From Rhodovulum sp. PH10 (GTDB lineage: Bacteria > Pseudomonadota > Alphaproteobacteria > Rhizobiales > Xanthobacteraceae), in contig NZ_AKZI01000082.1 in the NCBI RefSeq assembly GCF_000293785.1, forward strand, positions 1-43,285: 43,285 bases of DNA, given 5' to 3'. The notes beneath the pieces were generated by a model, which worked only from the letters and a program-made list of their open reading frames with translations, was not told where the DNA came from and ran no database searches. The number at the start of each line of letters is the position of its first letter. The stretch's first letter is position 1. Both the position numbers and the translations under genes were made by a program. Positions 7,226 to 15,390 of the stretch are shown here, piece after piece.

Positions 7226-7720
7226 TCACATCGTGGCGGCGGGCGGCCGGCGGCGGTTGCGTGGCTTGCGTCCACGGCGGACTGGCGCCGGGTTTGCTTC
7301 CGAAGCGCCGTCGCTTCCGGCCGGAATCCTGTCGCCGGTGAAGGCCACAGCGAGCACCGTCTCCGGAGCCGCCACGAGCAACTTGCTCTGGGCATTGCCA
7401 TCGTGATCGCGCCAGACAAGGCGCGTCACATAAGGTTTTGTGGGCGTGAACCCTTCGGTCGGAGTGAAGGTTTCGACCCAAAAACGCACCGCGGGATTCA
7501 CCGCAATTCCGTCCTCATCAATCAGCCGGAATTTGTGTTCTTCGGCAAAGGCGGCGACGCTCTGCTCCGTAAGAACGCTCTCTCGGTTCACCTGCACGAC
7601 GCGGGCCTGATAATTCCGAACCGTCTGAATTTTCGGATTTTCGCCGGGACTGTAAGGCTCGACAAAAGCTACTTCGTCGACGGGAACGAGACGCTTTCCT
7701 ATCGTGAACATGTTGGGCAT
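7226..7720 (-). CDS. Conserved-looking protein of unknown function
   Basis: A 164-residue protein with no family I can name. The N-terminal half (MPNMFTIGKRLVPVDEVAFV) reads like a beta-rich small domain with a V-P-V-D-E-V strand, as in short regulatory or DUF proteins that sense position in a conjugative element. The C-terminus is a disordered, basic tail (RRGRKPRNRRRP) that could contact DNA or RNA. The ATG at 7720 follows GAAGAG. It is divergent from the winged-helix gene at 7877, with an inverted repeat between them (7748-7766). Confidence 0.65.
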   Translation of the reverse strand: MPNMFTIGKRLVPVDEVAFVEPYSPGENPKIQTVRNYQARVVQVNRESVLTEQSVAAFAEEHKFRLIDEDGIAVNPAVRFWVETFTPTEGFTPTKPYVTRLVWRDHDGNAQSKLLVAAPETVLAVAFTGDRIPAGSDGASEANPAPVRRGRKPRNRRRPPAATM

Positions 7721-7747
7721 GGCGATTTTCTCTTCAAATGGTGGATG

Positions 7748-7766
7748 TCGCGCTAAAGAAGCGCGA
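7748..7766. promoter_or_regulatory. Inverted repeat in a divergent promoter region
   Basis: TCGCGC (7748-7753), a 7-base spacer and GCGCGA (7761-7766) form an inverted repeat in the 156-base gap between the divergent genes starting at 7720 (minus) and 7877 (plus). Its place just upstream of the minus-strand gene fits an operator, possibly bound by the winged-helix protein itself. No experimental support. Confidence 0.35.
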
Positions 7767-7876
7767 AAACGATCGCACGACCAGAGTCCTTCTTTGTTGG
7801 AACCAATTTATTAGTTGGCTTGGGAGAGTGACTCATTTACCCATTTCAAGCCCACGCAAAGATCAGGGAAAATCGA

Positions 7877-8140
7877 ATGGATGAGTCACGGCCCATGCAT
7901 CAGGTATCGCCAAAAACGGATGCAGCGCTTGTCGGAGACCTTCTCTGCGGAGGCGAAGCGATCGCTGAATTTCTTTTCGGGGACCGGAAATTCCGCCGCA
8001 AGGTCTACAATCTGGTCGAGGCGGCGCGGCTTCCGACATTCCGGCTCGGGAATAGCATCTATGCCCGAAAGAGCGTTTTGCTCGACTGGATTGCCGCACA
8101 GGAGAAATCGCAAACGCAAAGCCTGTTCCGGGCGCGGTGA
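7877..8140 (+). CDS. Small winged-helix/excisionase-like DNA-binding protein
   Basis: An 87-residue protein whose core, GGEAIAEFLFGDRKFRRKVY followed by LPTFRLGNSIYARKSVLLDW, follows the pattern of excisionase/MerR-like winged helices: a first helix for element recognition, then a wing (FRLGN) and a helix that starts with RKSVLLDWI. This fits a recombination directionality factor or a local regulator. A second protein with the same layout is encoded at 17428-17826. The ATG at 7877 has AGGGAAAAT upstream; an internal ATG at 7895 is an alternative start. Confidence 0.65.
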   Translation: MDESRPMHQVSPKTDAALVGDLLCGGEAIAEFLFGDRKFRRKVYNLVEAARLPTFRLGNSIYARKSVLLDWIAAQEKSQTQSLFRAR

Positions 8141-8309
8141 TCAGGCCGCAGCCTCAGATACATGCGTCGATTATCGAATTGGCCGACCCCCAATCGCGTC
8201 AAGCCACTGATCTTACGACATAGTTCTATCGACGTGAGCGATTTGGCCGATCACCTGGCCGATCTGGCTCACGGCTCGAACATCACCGCCAACGGCAGGT
8301 CCAGAACCG

Positions 8310-9590
8310 CTACGCGCCGCCGAGAGACTTCCGGCACGCAGCCGCGCGTTCGATCAACTGCTCCGTCAGACGGTCGATGATCGGCGCGTCGAGCCCCTCC
8401 TCGCGCGCGCGAACGCGGGCGGCGTTCGCCTCGTCGGGAAGCCTCTTGGCCATCGCGGTGAGCCGCTCGATCAAGCCCTCGGCATCGACGCGCATCTCGC
8501 GCGCGAACTTCTGCCACTGACGCAAGGCGACAAGGCCGAGCTTGTATTCCCCGCCGATCTTCATCGCGAGCTTGACCTTGCGCAGGTCGAACTCCTCATA
8601 AGGAAGGATGCTCGCCACGTCGTAGAGCGGCGCAAGGCGGACACGACGGCTACCGAGAAGCAGCGCGTAGTTCTTCGCGTGCGCGTCGGTGCCTCCGATC
8701 AGCCAGTTGAAGCCGAGCGCGTCGATGAATGTATCGATATCGGCTTCGCGGTCTGTCGAATAGGTGCGCAAGAGATGGACAATGTCGTAGGCATTTGGCC
8801 CGCCTTCATTCTGGTATTTCCTGGTCGGCGGGATGCCAAGGGCCTGACACGCATCTTCCTGGTGCACCCGGATGAGGTCGTTGCCTCTGCACTGGCGGTC
8901 GTAGCGCTCGACGACAATGGCAACCTCGTTCTTGAACGTCATGACGCTCGACTGCGCGGTCGGCAGGCCAAGATTCCGCGCCAGTGTGAGACAGATATGC
9001 TCGTTCTCGGCGTGGCCGTCGAAGTGCCCGGTCGGCGGCTTGAGGATATGCGTGGTCGGCAGACGTCCCGAGGGAATGCCCCAACGCCCGTTCTGCAAGA
9101 GCAGCGCCGTTTTGGGCTGGGCACCCGCCAGGCTGAACTGCCCGGCGTCGCGCGGCAGACGCCATGCGGCGTGGTCCTTGCGCAGGGTTTCAAGCCGCCT
9201 GGCGATGTCCGCTTCGTCAAGCCACTCGACCGTGTCGTCCTTCGCGCCGCGGAGTGCTGCGAGCCGTTCGGGCGTCACGAACTGCACGGCACCTGCGCAA
9301 TCCTCCCCGACATGCGAGATGAGGGCAAAGACGTTACGGGCCGAGACCTGAAACTTCGCGGCCCAGCGCGCGAGCACCTGCTCGCTATCAGGCAGGAGAC
9401 CCCAAAGGAACGCTTCGGTCACGGCGCGGCCATGCTCCTTTGCGCCGAGCGGCATCGACAAAGAGAGAGGATAGGCGTCGGCTGCCGTTCGCCATGCGTC
9501 GTCGTAAAAGAACTTGATGCCGCCGCGCGCATCGCGCTGCACCCGCCCGACTAATTTGCCGTCAAGAAGAGCGACAAGCTCGCTGGTCAT
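8310..9590 (-). CDS. hipA: HipA-family serine/threonine kinase toxin
   Basis: A 426-residue HipA kinase, the toxin of a type II toxin-antitoxin pair. HipA of E. coli phosphorylates glutamyl-tRNA synthetase and causes dormancy; here only the family is certain. The N-terminal domain shows PLSLSMPL and FLWGLLPDSE, as in HipA N1 domains. The P-loop-like FSLAGAQPKTALL (about residues 151-163), the catalytic loop GGTDAHAKNYALLL (about 295-308) and the metal-binding aspartate in LAPLYDVASILPY are all intact, so the kinase looks active. Its ATG overlaps the hipB stop by 4 bases, as is usual for hipBA operons. The operon is controlled by the three operators at 9885-9952. Confidence 0.93.
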   Translation of the reverse strand: MTSELVALLDGKLVGRVQRDARGGIKFFYDDAWRTAADAYPLSLSMPLGAKEHGRAVTEAFLWGLLPDSEQVLARWAAKFQVSARNVFALISHVGEDCAGAVQFVTPERLAALRGAKDDTVEWLDEADIARRLETLRKDHAAWRLPRDAGQFSLAGAQPKTALLLQNGRWGIPSGRLPTTHILKPPTGHFDGHAENEHICLTLARNLGLPTAQSSVMTFKNEVAIVVERYDRQCRGNDLIRVHQEDACQALGIPPTRKYQNEGGPNAYDIVHLLRTYSTDREADIDTFIDALGFNWLIGGTDAHAKNYALLLGSRRVRLAPLYDVASILPYEEFDLRKVKLAMKIGGEYKLGLVALRQWQKFAREMRVDAEGLIERLTAMAKRLPDEANAARVRAREEGLDAPIIDRLTEQLIERAAACRKSLGGA

Positions 9591-9871
9591 GGCTTCGCCT
9601 TTCTGGCGCTGGCCACGATGGCGTCGATATCGACGCCATCCGAAGGCGGCTCATTTGTTTCTGGTCCGACAGTCGCATCGAGGCGGATGCCGAGAATATC
9701 GATGGCTCGAAGCACCAGCGCGAGTTCGGCACGTGGATGGCCCCGCTCGACCTCGATCACCCACTGGCGGCTCGCGCCAATTCGCCTGGCGAGAGTCGCC
9801 TGATCGAGCTTGAGATGCTTGCGCCGGTCACGAATGACAGCGCCAAGATCGGCAGGTGTCCGGATGAGCAT
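9587..9871 (-). CDS. hipB: HipB-like antitoxin and operon repressor
   Basis: A 94-residue XRE-type helix-turn-helix protein. The HTH spans about residues 15-50 (KLDQATLARRIGASRQWVIE, then VERGHP). HipB binds HipA and represses its own operon through palindromic operators. The gene lies directly upstream of hipA with a 4-base overlap. Three copies of a GTCGTCG-N2-CGACGAC-like palindrome lie just upstream of its ATG, which is strong contextual support for autoregulation. The C-terminal tail is short (DAIVASARKAKP), as in other HipB antitoxins. Confidence 0.92.
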   Translation of the reverse strand: MLIRTPADLGAVIRDRRKHLKLDQATLARRIGASRQWVIEVERGHPRAELALVLRAIDILGIRLDATVGPETNEPPSDGVDIDAIVASARKAKP

Positions 9872-9884
9872 GGAACGTCCGAAA

Positions 9885-9952
9885 GTCGTCGAACGAAGAC
9901 ATTATCACATGTCGTCGTTCGATGACAATATAAAATGTCGTCGAACGACGAC
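9885..9952 (-). promoter_or_regulatory. hipBA promoter with three palindromic operators
   Basis: Three 16-bp palindromes lie at 9885-9900 (GTCGTCG-AA-CGAAGAC), 9911-9926 (GTCGTCG-TT-CGATGAC) and 9937-9952 (GTCGTCG-AA-CGACGAC); the last has perfect arms. Their starts are exactly 26 bases apart. On the minus strand, TTGTCA (9923-9928) and GATAAT (9901-9906) separated by 16 bases make a good promoter 30 bases before the hipB ATG. The middle operator covers the -35 box and the first abuts the -10 box, so HipB binding should block transcription. Confidence 0.8.
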
Positions 9953-10045
9953 TTTAGTGAGACAACGCGTATACATCTGACTCTACTTGATTTTTCCCCC
10001 ATGAAGAGGGCACGCCATCCTGGCGAGAAGCTCGAAAAGCTATCG

Positions 10046-10270
10046 TCACCCCTCGAACATCACCTCGAACGGCACGTCCAGCCTGCGGGCGATCAGATAG
10101 AGACGGGAGGCGGTGATGCGGTTTTTGGCCTTCTCGTATTTCTGAAGCTGCTGGAAGCGGATGCCGATGGCGTCGGCCAGCTCGGTCTGCGATAGGCCGC
10201 GTTTTAGCCGTTGCTGACGGATGTTCCGGCCGATCAGCCGGTCGAGCGCGTCGGGTTGCCTACGGGGCAT
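10046..10270 (-). CDS. XRE-family transcriptional regulator
   Basis: A 74-residue helix-turn-helix protein: NIRQQRLKRGLSQTELADAI, then GIRFQQLQKYEKAKNRI, the classic XRE recognition helix layout, followed by LYLIARRLDVPFEVMFEG. The ATG at 10270 lies inside the end of the upstream recombinase gene, overlapping it by 11 bases, so the two are co-transcribed. In many alphaproteobacterial elements such a pair acts as a recombinase with its own repressor; here that is inference. Confidence 0.85.
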   Translation of the reverse strand: MPRRQPDALDRLIGRNIRQQRLKRGLSQTELADAIGIRFQQLQKYEKAKNRITASRLYLIARRLDVPFEVMFEG

Positions 10271-10955
10271 GCCTTCTCCTCGCACCCGAGCCCGTCGGAG
10301 GCAGGCTTTCGGTCGATCGCCAGAAGCGCTCGGCCATCGCGGCCTCCTCGGGGCCGCAGGCATCGGCGTAAATCGCGGTGGTGCTCATGCGGGCATGGCC
10401 CAGCCAGCGCTGCACGAGGTTGAGCGGCACGCCCGCCTGAAGCCCGCCCACGCCGAAGGCGTGGCGTAGCCCGCGCGGGCAAGCCTGTCGGCCCGCAATG
10501 CCGCTGCGGCGCATCACCAGCCTAATCAGCCGCCATGCCGTGACGCGGTTCCAGGGCCACAGCCGTTGTTGCGCCTCGTTCTGCCGCTGCTGCGTTCGCG
10601 CCAGGGCGAAATGCGCATCAAGCGCCCGCATCAGCGCGGGCGGAATGGGCACCTCGCGCACCACCGGCCTGCGACGCTTCAGCGTATTGATGGCGACGAT
10701 GCCGCTCTCGATCTGAAAGGACGATGGCGTGAGCGCCAGCACCTCGCTGACCCGCGCGCCGGTCCAGGCAAGGGTGAGCGCGAAGAGCGCCCGGCCGGGG
10801 TCCAGCCCCTGCATGGCAGCCAGCACCCGCTGCCGCTCCATGCGGTTCAGATATTTGCGTGAGCCGTCACGGCCATAGAGGCCCGGCACGGGATCGCGGG
10901 CGACGCCGGTCATGGCGGCCAACTCCTCGCGGCTGGCCGCAACCGAATTGCTCAT
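10260..10955 (-). CDS. Second tyrosine recombinase
   Basis: A 231-residue XerC/XerD-like tyrosine recombinase lacking a clear SAM-like N-terminal domain. Visible catalytic residues are the box-I arginine in GARVSEVLAL, the lysine region INTLKRRRP, the box-II RGLRHAFG (arginine and histidine; the usual first histidine is replaced by arginine), and LGHARMSTTAIYA with the nucleophile tyrosine. The ATG at 10955 gives a compact protein; the frame stays open to 11051, so an N-terminal extension is possible. It precedes and overlaps the XRE gene. It is unrelated to the island integrase at 571 and may belong to a nested element or act as a resolvase. Confidence 0.85.
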   Translation of the reverse strand: MSNSVAASREELAAMTGVARDPVPGLYGRDGSRKYLNRMERQRVLAAMQGLDPGRALFALTLAWTGARVSEVLALTPSSFQIESGIVAINTLKRRRPVVREVPIPPALMRALDAHFALARTQQRQNEAQQRLWPWNRVTAWRLIRLVMRRSGIAGRQACPRGLRHAFGVGGLQAGVPLNLVQRWLGHARMSTTAIYADACGPEEAAMAERFWRSTESLPPTGSGARRRHAP

Positions 10956-11672
10956 TGTGTTGCAGGCCAATTCGCCCGCGACTTCCGGCATTTCCGAACA
11001 GCGGACGCATCCTCGCGATGTGACCGCGCCTCTCCAAGCATTCAATATCACGACTACAGCACAGCCGCAACGTAATGAGCAATAGTGTTTCGCCCATGCT
11101 TCGTTAGCGGCACGTAAGACGAACGCATCGACGGCTCCATCCGTCGTTTCGCTAGAGGATGCTCAAGCCATGCGGGATGATCCTCTTTCCTCTACTCGCT
11201 TCAGCGAAGGCCGAACGCCTTTGCCCACAAAACGAAGCTTCACGTATCTGGATTCCAGCTCGCGCTCGCCCTCGGCTCGCTTGGTTGGAATGACGTCAAT
11301 ACCCACAAGGCGTCATGCCCGCGTCAGGCGGGCATCCACGCGCTTAAGGCGCGTCCGGGCCGACATGACTCCCCCCGAACCCTTTAAAAAACCCGCTGCC
11401 GAAATCAATTGTGGCGCGACGAGGCATGTCTTTATGCCCATGCCGCAGGGCCCGGCAAATTGACCAAATAAAGCAAAATAAGGCGCCGATTTAACTTTTA
11501 AGTATTCGATTTATGCCTGAAATGTCCGTTTTCGCAGAAAACGCCGCTATGAAAGCATTTCCCCGGCCGGTAGTAAAGTATTCACCAGCGCTGAAAGTGT
11601 TAAACATGGCCTTTTTATGCTATAAAACAAAGATTGGAGTTGATCGGTACTTTCTCCGAAAAGGAGTCCGCC
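10956..11672. other. Long gene-free stretch with small hairpins
   Basis: No gene supported. The first 150 bases are the recombinase promoter region. Near 11240-11360 lies a palindromic intergenic element (separate entry). The part from about 11460 to 11640 is AT-rich and likely holds the promoter of the exported-protein gene that starts at 11673. Confidence 0.5.
11315..11354. repeat. Paired short palindromes, intergenic repeat-like
   Basis: Two adjacent hairpins: ATGCCCGC-GTCAG-GCGGGCAT (11315-11335) and ACGCGC-TTAAG-GCGCGT (11338-11354). The surrounding text (TCTGGATTCC at about 11250 and GGAATGACGTC) resembles the dispersed palindromic elements that bacteria scatter between genes. Whether it is repeated elsewhere in this genome cannot be seen from one window. 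Confidence 0.5.
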
Positions 11673-12134
11673 ATGCCAGTATCCGCACCCACTTCCTTGG
11701 CTAACAGCGCCAAAAAAACCGTTCGCAACTTTGCTCTTGCTGCAGCTGTGGCTGGCAGCGCTGCCGGGATGGTCGGCAGCAGCCTTCCGGCTCAGGCCGC
11801 CGAACCTACCGAGCTTTCCTATTGCAACGGCCTTGAGGGCGGAGACTTCGCAGTCTGCGCCAGAAATGTGCTGAAAAGCCGTCAGGAGAAATATAAAGGA
11901 ATTTCAGCGGGCGCTCAGGAAGAATTAAAACAAGTACTGAAGGAAAACGGGCAGATACAGAGAGAGGTAGCCTCTCTACGTAATGAGGATTCTTGTCTTG
12001 ATGACCTGATGGCAATTGCGAAAAAAAACCAAGCGGGAAAGATTCTGGTTGTCAGAACGTTGAACGGAAAGTCCATCAAGGAAGTGCCTGCTTGCAGCGT
12101 TCTAGAGGCTATACGTGATGGCCTCCATCTCTAA
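11673..12134 (+). CDS. Small exported protein, function unknown
   Basis: A 153-residue protein with an Sec-type signal peptide: a positively charged start (NSAKKTVRN), a hydrophobic alanine/glycine-rich core and a likely cleavage site after AQA near residue 42. The mature part has four cysteines (YCNG, VCARN, DSCLDD, PACSV), suggesting two disulfide bonds in the periplasm, and a helical K/E/Q-rich middle. A strong AAGGAG at 11661-11666 sets the start. The stop overlaps that of the convergent 12131-13495 gene (CTAA). Family not recognised. Confidence 0.75.
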   Translation: MPVSAPTSLANSAKKTVRNFALAAAVAGSAAGMVGSSLPAQAAEPTELSYCNGLEGGDFAVCARNVLKSRQEKYKGISAGAQEELKQVLKENGQIQREVASLRNEDSCLDDLMAIAKKNQAGKILVVRTLNGKSIKEVPACSVLEAIRDGLHL

Positions 12135-13495
12135 GCCGGGACCGGGCCTGACGGTTTAGAGGCAGATACAGTTCGCGTTTTTGGTTGAGCAGGCCCGCTT
12201 TCTTCTGGCTTTGTTTTTGCTGACTCCGCCGCTTTAGGCGTGGCCGGATCTGGAGCCGCCTTCTTTGAGTCACTCTCCTGTTTAGCTCCAGTCGGTTTGC
12301 TCTCTTCTCCAACGCTTGGCTTACCAATTACGCCATCGTCGGCTTTCGGTTTATCAAGGCTGACGTCCGCCAATAAACTGGCAAGGGAATCTGCCTTGGC
12401 ATCAACCCGTTCTGCAATTTGACGCTGTTCCGCAACCAGAGCATCGCTCTTTGCTGCTGCAGCCTCCAGCGCAATTACGTCACTTTCGGCTTTCTTCTTC
12501 AGCTTGAGCGTTTCTTCCTGTTCGGTGTGGAATTCTTTCTTCATGCCACGGCGGAATTCCTCCACTTCCGGATGTCCGGGCCGGATTCGATCCAACCGTT
12601 TGTTAAAACGCTTCTTGGCGGCCGCTCCGCCGTCGCTCTCGATCAATTCCTTGATCGCGCCTGTCGCTTCACGCTTGGCCGCCGGATCACCCTGCGTTAA
12701 ACCCTCATAGTTCTTTTTGACGCTATCCACATGCTCTTTGTGTTTCTCCGGATCGCCGCCATTTCTCAAGTAGAATTCAACTTCCTTCACCGAATCCCGG
12801 GCGCTCAACCCGATTGATTTGGTCAACTTCTCGTAGGTCTCTTTCTCCATATGGACCTTCGCAAAGGTCTCAATCGCCGCCGGGCCCAGCCGCAGCAGCT
12901 CCGGCGCCGACACCGTCCAGCCCAAGCCAAGGGTCGTCGCAAAGGCCCGCATCTCGGCCATGCCTTTGGGCGTGTTCCAATAGGCAGGCCCCTGCGCCAT
13001 CGGGAGGCTGTCGTAGGCCGCGCTGCTGCCCGAAGTCTCGCTTTCTTGGCTGCTGCTATTCCGCGTGAGAGCTTGGTTGAAGGCCAAAAGCATGCCGATC
13101 CGCGCCAGCTCTGCCGGTTTCACGTCATCGCCGTTCTTCACGTTGTCGCGCTGCTCGGGCGTCATATTGCTCATGGCCATGCTGACGCCGGAGGCCGCAA
13201 CGGCAGACAATTCACCTGCGCCCGGCGCCATCGAGGCGATCTGGCTTGACGTCAGCCCTTGCGTGCGCGCCTTCACATAGGCGGCGACAATGTTGGCGAG
13301 AGCGGAAGGCGGGTTCGGGTAACCGGCGGCGGCGAAGGCCAGTTGCACCGATTGCATGGACTTCAGATTGCGAAGCGTATCTTCGCTCTCTGGCATGGAA
13401 CGGCGAGTGTCTTCGGCCATCCATGCCGCGCTGCGCGTGCCATAGGCGGCCAGGCCCCGGTCTTCGCGCAAGGCGGAGGGTTCGGAAGCGCTCAT
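12131..13495 (-). CDS. Large unknown protein with coiled-coil and disordered tail
   Basis: A 454-residue protein I cannot assign. Residues 1-200 are helical with a serine/methionine-rich segment (SGVSMAMSNMTPEQRDN). Residues about 230-380 are strongly charged, K/E-rich and probably coiled coil. The last 80 residues are low complexity, rich in P, A, K, E and S, hence likely disordered. No signal peptide or membrane segment is seen. The ATG at 13495 follows GGAG and starts a better protein than the upstream in-frame ATG at 13531. It converges on the small exported protein gene with a 4-base stop overlap. A secreted effector or structural protein are open options. Confidence 0.6.
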   Translation of the reverse strand: MSASEPSALREDRGLAAYGTRSAAWMAEDTRRSMPESEDTLRNLKSMQSVQLAFAAAGYPNPPSALANIVAAYVKARTQGLTSSQIASMAPGAGELSAVAASGVSMAMSNMTPEQRDNVKNGDDVKPAELARIGMLLAFNQALTRNSSSQESETSGSSAAYDSLPMAQGPAYWNTPKGMAEMRAFATTLGLGWTVSAPELLRLGPAAIETFAKVHMEKETYEKLTKSIGLSARDSVKEVEFYLRNGGDPEKHKEHVDSVKKNYEGLTQGDPAAKREATGAIKELIESDGGAAAKKRFNKRLDRIRPGHPEVEEFRRGMKKEFHTEQEETLKLKKKAESDVIALEAAAAKSDALVAEQRQIAERVDAKADSLASLLADVSLDKPKADDGVIGKPSVGEESKPTGAKQESDSKKAAPDPATPKAAESAKTKPEESGPAQPKTRTVSASKPSGPVPA

Positions 13496-13726
13496 CTCCG
13501 GCCCCCGGATTTTTCGTGTTGCGCGCCGCACGCGGTAAACAAGTTCATATGCAAGCTCTTACAAATTAATTTGTTAACCCATAAAGTCACTGAAATTACT
13601 GATATGATAGGCGCATGAGGTTAATGCGCGCTAAATTAGTTTCATGATTTAACGTGATTTTAACCGATGACGGTACGACTTTGGTTTACGTGCCTTAACG
13701 CTTCCGCGCCGCTTCCGGGTCGTGTT

Positions 13727-14965
13727 TCAAGATGGTGGCTCGATTCGCTCGCCATTCGACCAGAATTCCTCGTAATTCCGTGATCCGTCACGGGCGCGAA
13801 CAATACGTGCCGGGCCCTCCAGCGGGTTTCGGTGCAAGTTCCCTTCAAGGTGGTACTCCGTGATTTCTTCGGCCCAGTCACTCGGATGCCATGTGAAAGC
13901 GGGGCCATCCTCTCGATGCAGCTGCCCTCTCACACAATAACTGGCGCTCGTCTCCTCGCCTTCTGCGGACCAGAGGATTTCGGCCGGGCCGGAGGCGGGA
14001 TCACGGTGGCGCTTGCCGTCCTCGACATAGATTTCCCTTATCTTTCGGCCCGTGGCATCATAATCGGTCACTGCCGGGCCTTGGCGGGAAGACCGGTGAA
14101 TCTGCCCGTGCCAGAACCAGCCCTCGCGCCGGACCCGGCGATTTTCGGGCTCCCATTCCTCTTTGTACTGGGCATCAATGCAGGCAGGACCGCCTAAGCG
14201 GTGTAGCTTGCCTTCGCAGAACCATTCCTCGTTCAGGGGCTTGCCGGTTGCCTGGTCGCGCACTGAAAATGCGGGACCGTCGTCTTCGTCCCGGTGCAAA
14301 ACGCCATTCAGGCAATAACGGGTGATTTCATGGTCTCGCGTCAAAATGCGGGCGGCCGGACCGAGTTTTGGCGGACGGTGCAAAAGGCCGTCGGAGAAGA
14401 AATATTCGCGCAGAATTGTATTGTCGGGCTTGGCGACAAGATAAGCGGGCCCGTCCCGGTAATCGCGGTGAATGCTATGCTCGGTGTGGTACAAAATGAC
14501 GATGTCGCCCTCCAGCGTCTCCTGAACGCTCAGACAGGGAAAATCGCGCGGCCAGCCTTTTAGCCCAGCCTCAATCGCATCGGCTTCGGGGAACAAGAGG
14601 CGAGACGGGCGGCCTGCTGCAAGGTCGGCCTTCCGGAAAGCCTCTCGCAGCAAATTCGGCATGCTGATAGGCTGCGCCGCAAGGACCGCCTGATCGAACA
14701 ATTCCAATATGATATCGCCAAGAGCGTAATAGTCGTTGATGCGCCTGACGGCTTCTCCGGAAATATCCAGGCCGGGAAAGGAAGCGCCGATGGGCGATAC
14801 CGGATGGCTCAAAGCATTGTCGATGACGAGCTTGCAGGCCTGATCGGTGACCTTGATGCCTTTGCTGGCAGCAAGGCTCTGGGCAAAACGCTCCAGACTT
14901 GCGCGGGCGATGTCAGGGAACTCGGTTTTGGAATTGTCGTTTATTGGCATGAATCGCATGTCCAC
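13727..14965 (-). CDS. Protein with eight GxLHRxxGPA repeats
   Basis: A protein of about 412 residues. Residues 1-150 form a helical domain without a known family. From about residue 160 to the end there are eight units of roughly 28-33 residues, each built on H-R-x(2-4)-G-P-A followed by beta strands ending in a tyrosine/tryptophan and a G-x-L/I turn (for example GVLHRDEDDGPA, GQLHREDGPA, GNLHRNPLEGPA). The pattern resembles MORN-like beta-hairpin repeats. Such repeats usually mediate binding, so a recognition or scaffold role is inferred, not shown. The start is a GTG at 14965 or the ATG at 14959; AAAGGCAG precedes both. The AT-rich 13496-13726 gap downstream holds no gene. Confidence 0.75.
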   Translation of the reverse strand: MDMRFMPINDNSKTEFPDIARASLERFAQSLAASKGIKVTDQACKLVIDNALSHPVSPIGASFPGLDISGEAVRRINDYYALGDIILELFDQAVLAAQPISMPNLLREAFRKADLAAGRPSRLLFPEADAIEAGLKGWPRDFPCLSVQETLEGDIVILYHTEHSIHRDYRDGPAYLVAKPDNTILREYFFSDGLLHRPPKLGPAARILTRDHEITRYCLNGVLHRDEDDGPAFSVRDQATGKPLNEEWFCEGKLHRLGGPACIDAQYKEEWEPENRRVRREGWFWHGQIHRSSRQGPAVTDYDATGRKIREIYVEDGKRHRDPASGPAEILWSAEGEETSASYCVRGQLHREDGPAFTWHPSDWAEEITEYHLEGNLHRNPLEGPARIVRARDGSRNYEEFWSNGERIEPPS

Positions 14966-15090
14966 TGCCTTTTATAAAAGCAGCGCGACCATCAGTTTTA
15001 GCAAAGACAGGAAACGGATTTGTTAATTAGGGGAAGTGTTGGCTTAATCCAGAATCCAACGCCTTGATTTTATTGATATACCGGACCGAG

Positions 15091-15345
15091 CTATCGGGCA
15101 GGAAGATCATCCATGATCTGGTGCGGGGAACGCGGATCGAGCACCGGCAGGGCGGCAATCTCGGCACCGACGGCGAGCATCTCGGCAATGCTCATGCGGT
15201 GACGGGCGCGCGGCGGTTCGGGAGAAATCCCTGCTGCGCGGGCGCTCTCCTCGATGGCGCGGCGGATAGCTTCCTCCACAGGAACGCCCTGCGCAGCCGC
15301 AAGGCGCTGCGCGAGGCGGGTAATTTCAAGAGGAAGATCGGACAT
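15091..15345 (-). CDS. Orphan VapB-like antitoxin
   Basis: An 84-residue protein matching the VapB/Rv0623-like (PSK transcription factor) antitoxin family: EITRLAQRLAAAQGVPVEEA, then IRRAIEESARAAG is the ribbon-helix-helix-like DNA-binding start of these antitoxins. The C-terminus ends with an acidic HQIMDDLPAR peptide of the sort that inserts in the VapC toxin groove. No PIN-domain VapC gene follows on either strand, so the antitoxin is orphan or has lost its toxin. The ATG at 15345 is chosen because the upstream in-frame ATG adds residues unlike the family. Confidence 0.7.
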   Translation of the reverse strand: MSDLPLEITRLAQRLAAAQGVPVEEAIRRAIEESARAAGISPEPPRARHRMSIAEMLAVGAEIAALPVLDPRSPHQIMDDLPAR

Positions 15346-15390
15346 GTTGGGCTCGTCGCGCAGGCAAGCAACCCCGCCCACGAAAATGGT

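Noticed and set aside
8162-8380. 72-codon plus-strand frame after the winged-helix gene
   Set aside because: It overlaps the hipA 3' end on the other strand and lacks a ribosome-binding site; the small DVSDLADHLADLAHG stretch was intriguing but could not be assigned.
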